Below the pieces are notes generated by a model, which had not been told where the DNA came from, did not search any database, and saw nothing but the letters and a program-made list of their open reading frames with translations. Source: CAYQUC01 sp964514215 (GTDB lineage Bacteria > Pseudomonadota > Gammaproteobacteria > UBA6429 > Thiohalophilaceae). Taken from it: 21,443 bases of DNA. The stretch lies in assembly GCA_964514215.1 (NCBI GenBank), contig CAZEPW010000060.1, positions 1 through 21,443 on the forward strand, given 5' to 3'. Of the stretch, positions 16,583-21,443 are shown one piece after another. Numbering within the stretch: the stretch's first letter is position 1; the number at the start of each line of letters is the position of its first letter. The position numbers and the translations under genes are program-made.

Positions 16583-17602
16583 ATGAATAGTAATTCTGAC
16601 AATATTGTAACTGATAGTAACGCCGTGCCGTACGATTCTCTGACCCCCAATGTGGTATTAACCAGCTTGGAACAACGGGGTTTTGAGTGTAATGGTCATT
16701 TATTAGCCTTAAATAGTTACGAAAATAGGGTGTATCAAATCGGGCTCGAATCGGGTGATTATTTAATAGCCAAATACTACCGCCCTGCGCGCTGGTCTGA
16801 TGCCACTATTTTAGAGGAACACCAATTTAGCCTTGAGCTTGCGAGCTATGAGCTTCCAATTATTACCCCAATAATGGATAACCACAATAACACCTTATTT
16901 CATTATCAGGGTTTTCGCTTTGCATTATTTGAACGTGTGTCTGGCCGTGCACCCGAGCTTGATAATAGCGACCATTTAAAGATGCTAGGGCGCTTAATGG
17001 CTCGAATTCATGCGGTGGCGGCAACCAAACCATTTTATGATCGACCTAAATTGACATTGCAACGATTTGGCACTGAGGCATTGGCATTTTTACTGGATCA
17101 CGACTGTATTGCTTTAGAGGTTCGGCACAATTTTGAATTAGCTGCACGTGAAGTATTAGACTTGTGCCAACAAAAGCTTGCCCAGTATTCAATGATTCGA
17201 CAAATACGCTTACACGGTGATTGCCACCCCGGTAATATTTTGTGGACGAACACTGGAGCCCATTTTGTGGACTTGGATGATTGCCAAACAGGCCCGGCAA
17301 TACAAGATTTATGGATGTTTTTGTCAGGCAGCAATGCCGAAATGGAAGCGCAACTGGCGCTTATTCTTGGTGAATACACCCAGTTTTTTGATTTTGATCC
17401 AAGCGAATTAGCCCTGATAGAAACCTTACGCAGTTTACGCTTAATTCATTATAATGCATGGCTGGCACGCCGTTGGGGTGATCCGGCTTTCCCGCAACAT
17501 TTCCCATGGTTTGATTCGCCACGCTATTGGGAAGAGCAGCTAATTACATTGCGCGAACAAATTGAACGAATGAACGGGCCAACCTTGCGCTGGCCGGTTT
17601 AA
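16583..17602 (+). CDS. srkA: Stress response kinase A (SrkA/YihE)
   Basis: A cytoplasmic Ser/Thr protein kinase of the aminoglycoside phosphotransferase-like fold; in E. coli SrkA protects against stress-induced death. The 339-aa protein has the family landmarks: LLALNSYENRVYQI (40-53), KYYRPARWSDATILEEHQF (64-82), the catalytic loop LHGDCHPGNILW with Asp213 and Asn218, the metal motif VDLDD (229-233) and GPAIQDLWMFLSG. Near the end, ARRWGDPAFPQHFPWF is the SrkA signature. It carries about ten extra residues before the conserved start. No strong Shine-Dalgarno is seen (TTAAGTGACACATA precedes the ATG). In E. coli the gene sits upstream of dsbA; here it is next to prlC instead. A REP-like hairpin follows the stop. 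Confidence 0.95.
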   Translation: MNSNSDNIVTDSNAVPYDSLTPNVVLTSLEQRGFECNGHLLALNSYENRVYQIGLESGDYLIAKYYRPARWSDATILEEHQFSLELASYELPIITPIMDNHNNTLFHYQGFRFALFERVSGRAPELDNSDHLKMLGRLMARIHAVAATKPFYDRPKLTLQRFGTEALAFLLDHDCIALEVRHNFELAAREVLDLCQQKLAQYSMIRQIRLHGDCHPGNILWTNTGAHFVDLDDCQTGPAIQDLWMFLSGSNAEMEAQLALILGEYTQFFDFDPSELALIETLRSLRLIHYNAWLARRWGDPAFPQHFPWFDSPRYWEEQLITLREQIERMNGPTLRWPV

Positions 17603-17625
17603 CAATTTGTGACTAGCTTGGTTTT

Positions 17626-17649
17626 TGGTGGGCAGTGCCCACCCTACAA
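17626..17649. repeat. REP-like palindromic repeat, copy 2
   Basis: Identical over 24 bp to 13290-13313, with the same 7-bp stem. It sits between the converging srkA (plus) and the 121-aa gene (minus), where it could also act as a terminator hairpin. Confidence 0.7.
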
Positions 17650-17681
17650 CCGATAATACATAACAGTTACACTGATAGTAA

Positions 17682-18047
17682 CTACTTACTTGCGCGCCAT
17701 ACACCGGCGGCTGCATCATTGGGATCAGTCTCGCATTTGCCTGCAGGGATATTGGCTGCAGCGGGTTGTTGCACATTAATATTATTTTGCTCAGGCTGAT
17801 TTTCTGCTTGTTTCTCTGAAGCATGCTCATCGGAGACATGTACGATAAAACCATTTAATTGCTCAAGCCAATCATGACGCTCGGTATCGGACCCCGGAAA
17901 TTGCGCTGACAAATAGCCCATCACCGCACCCATATACTGCAATGTAATACCAATATTATCTTGAGCACTTGGCGCGTGTTTGGTTACTGCCTCAACTAAA
18001 TCATTGATTAACGGTTCTGACAGTTGGATTCCGGGTTCTTCACTCAT
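17682..18047 (-). CDS. Small acidic protein of unknown function
   Basis: A 121-aa protein without signal peptide or membrane segment, beginning MSEEPGIQLSEPLI. The N-terminal 75 residues look helical and are probably folded (AVTKHAPSAQDNIGITLQYM, HDWLEQLNGFIVHV). The rest is an Asn/Gln/Ala-rich disordered tail with one Cys. A GAGG ribosome site lies 7 nt before the ATG, which supports translation. An overlapping shorter ORF in another frame is a shadow. I do not recognise the family. It lies downstream of the metallo-beta-lactamase-fold gene on the same strand (137-bp gap containing an inverted repeat), so it may be independently transcribed. Confidence 0.6.
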   Translation of the reverse strand: MSEEPGIQLSEPLINDLVEAVTKHAPSAQDNIGITLQYMGAVMGYLSAQFPGSDTERHDWLEQLNGFIVHVSDEHASEKQAENQPEQNNINVQQPAAANIPAGKCETDPNDAAAGVWRASK

Positions 18048-18076
18048 TTTAAAGCCTCATTATTGGTTTTCGTTTT

Positions 18077-18160
18077 CAATTTAGCCGACGATCTTACCGT
18101 TTATCGAAACTTTAGCAACTTTAATTCCGATTAAATCAAACCGATAACACGGCTAAATTG
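18077..18160. repeat. 11-bp inverted repeat enclosing 62 bp
   Basis: CAATTTAGCCG (18077-18087) and CGGCTAAATTG (18150-18160) are perfect reverse complements. Inside, TTATCG (18101-18106) and CGATAA (18142-18147) are also complementary, so a long interrupted hairpin can form. It lies between two minus-strand genes and may be a processed 3' structure, small RNA or remnant element. Confidence 0.4.
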
Positions 18161-18184
18161 CAGTTAAGCCGTAGTAATCCGGTG

Positions 18185-19126
18185 TTAATCAAACGCAGCA
18201 GATTCTGCCTGCAAATAAGACCAGCTGGCATTTTTGCCTGCTAATAATTTAAAATTGGCTAGGTTTGAATAGGCGGATTGATCTAAAGATTTAATCGCAG
18301 CATTTGCTCCAGCATCTTTTTTAACTTGTGCGCTCATGTGACCGTGCAATAATTTTAAATACGATAACGTTGGAAAATCAAAATCGGATAATGGCCCCGG
18401 TTGACCATGACCGGGTATCATAAGATATGCTTTAAATTGTTTCAGTTTTTGATAACTCTGAATCCATTGTGCCACATTGCTATCTTCAACGACTGACAGT
18501 AATCTATCGGCGTAAAGAATATCCCCCGCAAACACCACTTTATCTTGAGCCACTTGAACGATTAGCGGTGCCGGTGTGTGAGCAGCACCCACGGCTTTCA
18601 CCTGCACTTTTAAACCGCCTAAATCCAGTGTTTTTTGCGTGCTTATCATCATTGTCGGTAACACCGCTAAGGCCACACTGTCTTTTTTTCGTTTTAAAAT
18701 AGTTTCAATAATAGTGCTATAACGACCATTGAGTTTATCCATACGTTTGAGTTCATCGGGATGGCTTAGCAACATTGCGCCTTGTTTTTTAAAAACGGCA
18801 TTACCGTAAAAACGATGAGCTTGGGAATTAGTGTTCACGGCGTATTTTATTGGTAGCGCGGTAATTTTTCGGATGTGTCGAATCATTGCTTGCGCCATTT
18901 CAACGCTGTAACCAGTGTCGACCACTAATACCGATTTGCGACCAACAATAAAACCAAGATTCATGCGATAGCCATTATTTTTAAATGAGGGACCTTCGAG
19001 GGGACCAATCCAAGCATAGCTATGCGCGGCTATTTTTTGCGGTGCGGGTAATATGTCTGCCACCACTGTCGTTTGATGAGCGATAATTGAGATGATATAA
19101 AATAGTGTTATTTGCCAGATTTTCAC
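18185..19126 (-). CDS. Exported metallo-beta-lactamase-fold protein with altered zinc motif
   Basis: The start is GTG at 19126 because GGAGG lies 5 nt upstream; a TTG at 19138 would add four residues but has no ribosome site. The 313-aa protein has a signal peptide (hydrophobic 7-22, cut near VVA-D). The MBL fold is clear: LVVDTGYS (67-74), the first metal motif region, AAHTPAPLIVQ (His183), VFAGDILYADR (Asp202) and IPGHGQPG (His240). The usual HxHxDH motif is replaced by NTNSQAHRFYGN: Asn100, Gln102, His104 and Arg105 instead of His, His, Asp, His. The second zinc site residues remain, so it may bind one metal, a different metal or none. Substrate is unknown; it acts outside the cytoplasm. 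Confidence 0.8.
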   Translation of the reverse strand: MKIWQITLFYIISIIAHQTTVVADILPAPQKIAAHSYAWIGPLEGPSFKNNGYRMNLGFIVGRKSVLVVDTGYSVEMAQAMIRHIRKITALPIKYAVNTNSQAHRFYGNAVFKKQGAMLLSHPDELKRMDKLNGRYSTIIETILKRKKDSVALAVLPTMMISTQKTLDLGGLKVQVKAVGAAHTPAPLIVQVAQDKVVFAGDILYADRLLSVVEDSNVAQWIQSYQKLKQFKAYLMIPGHGQPGPLSDFDFPTLSYLKLLHGHMSAQVKKDAGANAAIKSLDQSAYSNLANFKLLAGKNASWSYLQAESAAFD

Positions 19127-19227
19127 ATTTGCCTCCAATTTAATGCATCATAAAATTAATAACGGTGCTAATCCAACAATTACGGTTAATATTTAGCGTA
19201 TTAATAACGACTAAATGATTATGTCAT

Positions 19228-19256
19228 TTGTGACCCAAAATAGAGACTGTTACAAT
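19228..19256 (+). promoter_or_regulatory. Candidate sigma-70 promoter of gor
   Basis: TTGTGA (19228-19233), a 17-bp spacer and TACAAT (19251-19256) preceded by TGT, an extended -10. The predicted start near 19263 gives a 5' leader of about 30 nt with AAGGA before the gor ATG. Confidence 0.55.
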
Positions 19257-19293
19257 CACATCTAATCAACATAGCTTCTTTCAAGGAAAAAAC

Positions 19294-20643
19294 ATGAGCA
19301 CAAAACATTATGATTTAATTGCCATTGGTGGCGGTAGTGGCGGAATTTCAATAGCAGAACGGGCAGCATTACACGGTAAAAAATGCGCCGTTATTGAGAA
19401 TAAAGTCATGGGTGGTACCTGTGTTAATGTCGGTTGTGTTCCGAAAAAAATCATGTGGAATGCCGCGAGTATTGCACATGCTTTGGATGACGCGAAAGGT
19501 TATGGCTTTGATATTACTAAAAATGGTTTTAATTGGAACACCTTGGTTAATGGCCGAGAAAATTATATAACCGGCATTGTCGACTGGTATGCCACCTATT
19601 TAGCCGACAATGAGATTGACGATATCCGTGGCCACGCAAAATTTATTGATGCCAATACCATTGACGTTGACGGCACGCACTATACTGCCGATCACATCGC
19701 AATTGCGACCGGCGGTTTCCCTACTGTGCCGACAGTTCAAGGTGCCGAGCTAGGCATTACCTCTGACGGTTTTTTTGCCTTGCAACAACAACCCAAACGA
19801 GTTGCGGTGGTAGGTGCAGGTTATATCGCAGTCGAGTTAGCCGGGTTACTTAACGCACTGGGTAGTGAAACTTCATTACTGTTACGCAAAGATCATTTCC
19901 TACGCAGCTTTGATTGCACCATGCGTGATACCTTAATGGAAGAAATGTTAGAAAGCGGTGTTAACATCATGCCACGCATCGATATTGATCGCATCGAAAA
20001 AATAAATGGCAAGCTAACCATTCATTGCCAATGCGGTATTGTGCTGGAAGATTACGATGAACTTGTTTGGGCGATAGGACGAACCCCTGCAACTGCAGAC
20101 TTAAACGTTGGCGCTGCCGGTGTCCACATTGAAGCCGACGGCACAATTCCCGCCGATGAATTTCAAAACACCAATGTTAACAATATTTATTCTTTAGGCG
20201 ACATCACGGGCAAAGCACCATTAACACCAGTAGCAATTGCCGCAGCTAGACGTTTAGGCGATCGTCTTTTTAATAATCAAACTGATCGCAAATTGGATTA
20301 TGAAAATATTCCAACCGTGGTTTTCAGCCACCCGCCTATCGCAACTATCGGTCTAACCGAACAAGAGGCACGCGATATTCATGGTGATGCCGTTAAAATT
20401 TACAGCTCAACATTCACCAATATGTACCATGCTTTAACCGAGCATAAACCAAAAACCAGTATGAAATTAATCACCGTCGGCGCACATGAAAAAGTAGTAG
20501 GCTGCCACATCATTGGTATGGGAGCCGATGAAATGTTACAAGGTTTTGGCGTTGCCATTAAAATGGGCGCAACCAAAGCCGATTTTGATAATGTCGTGGC
20601 AATACATCCATCGAGTGCCGAAGAACTCGTGACCATGCGTTAA
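19294..20643 (+). CDS. gor: Glutathione reductase (NADPH)
   Basis: A cytoplasmic flavoenzyme reducing glutathione disulfide with NADPH. At 449 aa it is nearly the same length as E. coli Gor (450). FAD binding uses GGGSGGISIAERAA (12-25); the redox disulfide is Cys43-Cys48 in GGTCVNVGCVPKK. The NADPH domain has VVGAGYIAVELAGLL with a downstream LLRKDHFLRSFD Arg pair that favours NADPH over NADH. SLGDITGKAPLTPVA is the second FAD segment. The C-terminal His438-Glu443 pair (HPSSAEELVTMR) is the catalytic acid-base set. AAGGA precedes the ATG, and a good promoter candidate lies at 19228-19256. yrdA follows after 35 bp, likely co-transcribed. Confidence 0.97.
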   Translation: MSTKHYDLIAIGGGSGGISIAERAALHGKKCAVIENKVMGGTCVNVGCVPKKIMWNAASIAHALDDAKGYGFDITKNGFNWNTLVNGRENYITGIVDWYATYLADNEIDDIRGHAKFIDANTIDVDGTHYTADHIAIATGGFPTVPTVQGAELGITSDGFFALQQQPKRVAVVGAGYIAVELAGLLNALGSETSLLLRKDHFLRSFDCTMRDTLMEEMLESGVNIMPRIDIDRIEKINGKLTIHCQCGIVLEDYDELVWAIGRTPATADLNVGAAGVHIEADGTIPADEFQNTNVNNIYSLGDITGKAPLTPVAIAAARRLGDRLFNNQTDRKLDYENIPTVVFSHPPIATIGLTEQEARDIHGDAVKIYSSTFTNMYHALTEHKPKTSMKLITVGAHEKVVGCHIIGMGADEMLQGFGVAIKMGATKADFDNVVAIHPSSAEELVTMR

Positions 20644-20678
20644 AGTTTTTTAAATACGATTATGATGTTGCTATCACT

Positions 20679-21215
20679 ATGACTATTCGCCATTACCAAC
20701 AACACAGCCCTAAAATCGGTGATGCGGTTTATATCGATGCACAAGCCTGCGTTATTGGTAATGTAATCATCGCTGCCGATAGCTCGGTTTGGCCTATGAC
20801 GGTTATTCGTGGTGATGTTAATACCATTCGCATTGGCGAACGCTGCAATATTCAAGACAATTCAGTGTTACACGTAAGCCACGATGGCCCCTATGTGCCC
20901 GGTGGCTTTGGCTTAACACTCGGCAACGATATCACCATCGGCCATCGCGTCACACTACACGGTTGTAAGCTGCACGATTTTTGCCTGATCGGCATGGGTG
21001 CAACGGTGATGGATGGTGCGATCGTTGAAAGTGACGTAATCGTGGGTGCCGGTAGCTTGGTAACACCCAATAAAATCCTCAAGAGCGGCTTTTTATATAC
21101 CGGCTCACCTGCCCGCCAAATCCGCCCCCTTACTGCAGATGAAATTGAATCACTGCGTTACTCTTCGCAGCATTACGTTCGCCTTAAAAATAATTATTTA
21201 TTGCAAGAGATATAA
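20679..21215 (+). CDS. yrdA: YrdA-type gamma-carbonic anhydrase family protein
   Basis: A 178-aa left-handed beta-helix protein made of hexapeptide repeats (IGDAVYIDAQACVIGNVIIA, IGNDITIGH-type turns). Candidate zinc ligands are His89 and His94 (ITIGHRVTLHGC) with His65 or His68 in NSVLHVSHDG, the pattern of gamma-carbonic anhydrases. Conserved VIRGDV (42-47) and NIQDN (57-61) are also present. It matches E. coli YrdA along its length, up to the LYTGSPARQIRPLTADE block. Whether YrdA proteins hydrate CO2 in vivo is not settled. It is 35 bp after gor and probably in the same transcript. A tandem array of palindromic elements begins 6 bp after the stop. Confidence 0.93.
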   Translation: MTIRHYQQHSPKIGDAVYIDAQACVIGNVIIAADSSVWPMTVIRGDVNTIRIGERCNIQDNSVLHVSHDGPYVPGGFGLTLGNDITIGHRVTLHGCKLHDFCLIGMGATVMDGAIVESDVIVGAGSLVTPNKILKSGFLYTGSPARQIRPLTADEIESLRYSSQHYVRLKNNYLLQEI

Positions 21216-21221
21216 GGTCAA

Positions 21222-21443
21222 GTTAAAAGCGCACAGGAGTGATGGATGAAATTTAATTTTTAATTAAAACCGTCATGCCGGTAGTCTTTTGAGCCGGCAT
21301 CTCTTGTTGATTAGAAATGAGTTTGTTATTTCAGCATTAGTGGCAGTGGACTCCCGTTAAAAGCACACGGGAGTGACGGTTTTAATTAAGCTTTTAGTTA
21401 TTACCGTCATGCCGGTAGTCTTTTGAGCCGGCATCTCTTGTTG
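21222..21443. repeat. 134-bp-period tandem array of a MITE-like element, continuing past the right edge
   Basis: A 41-bp block (CGTCATGCCGG...GAGCCGGCATCTC) is identical at 21269-21309 and 21403-21443. A 24-bp block at 21222-21245 recurs at 21356-21379 with three differences. Both recur at exactly 134 bp. One complete unit, 21260-21389, is bounded by a perfect 16-bp inverted repeat (TTAATTAAAACCGTCA / TGACGGTTTTAATTAA). It contains two hairpins: ATGCCGG/CCGGCAT and ACTCCCGT/ACGGGAGT. No gene is inside. Confidence 0.8.

Noticed and set aside
17046..17411. Frames of 64-93 codons inside srkA
   Set aside because: The srkA frame is strongly conserved with kinase motifs, so these are shadows.
17540..17854. 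Minus-strand frame of 104 codons overlapping the 121-aa gene and the end of srkA
   Set aside because: It crosses the REP-like hairpin and the srkA 3' end, while the overlapping 17682-18047 frame has a good ribosome site.
20400..21082. Minus-strand frames opposite gor and yrdA
   Set aside because: Antisense of well-conserved enzymes without ribosome sites.
21222..21443. CRISPR array
   Set aside because: The period is 134 bp with long internal inverted repeats and no unique spacers between short repeats; a MITE-like tandem array fits better.

Overview
The window looks like chromosome of an AT-rich gammaproteobacterium, probably aquatic. The best anchors are oligopeptidase A (PrlC), a YgiM-type SH3 protein, the SrkA kinase, glutathione reductase and the YrdA gamma-carbonic anhydrase. 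All five match their gammaproteobacterial families closely along their length. I cannot name the genus. No tRNA, rRNA, CRISPR array or transposase gene is visible.

Layout: (A) 1-4846, minus strand, is a type VI secretion (T6SS) cargo operon. Its order is a ketosynthase-fold protein lacking its catalytic residues, a DUF4150/PAAR-like protein with a C-terminal beta domain, and a large VasX/BTH_I2691-like putative effector that runs off the left edge. (B) 5151-7932, minus strand, pairs a small lipoprotein with an S8 subtilase. The lipoprotein resembles the subtilase's own propeptide. The subtilase has a large insert in its catalytic domain and a C-terminal Cys/transmembrane/basic sorting signal. 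(C) 8511-10593, plus strand, holds three exported proteins of unknown function; the first and third share a domain. (D) 10768-12999, minus strand, pairs another small lipoprotein with a zinc metalloprotease carrying DUF11 and Ig/cadherin-like domains. Its C-terminal sorting signal is nearly the same as that of the subtilase. (E) 13493-21215 is mostly core: prlC with its downstream SH3 gene on the minus strand, srkA on the plus strand, a small acidic unknown, an exported metallo-beta-lactamase-fold protein with an altered metal motif, then gor-yrdA on the plus strand. (F) 21216-21443 is a 134-bp-period tandem array of a small inverted-repeat element that continues past the right edge.

The left 13 kb is accessory in character, built around secreted or surface proteins. 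Blocks B and D look like two versions of one design: a small lipoprotein gene followed 34-39 bp later by an exported protease with a GCTL-x4-AKFDP tail, which I assign to the JDVT-CTERM type. If so, both proteases should be processed by a MrtJ-type intramembrane protease encoded elsewhere. The most distinctive idea in the window is that the lipoprotein of block B is a detached, membrane-anchored copy of the subtilase propeptide, serving as inhibitor or folding chaperone. The block C proteins lie between the two protease operons and may belong to the same system, but only position supports this.
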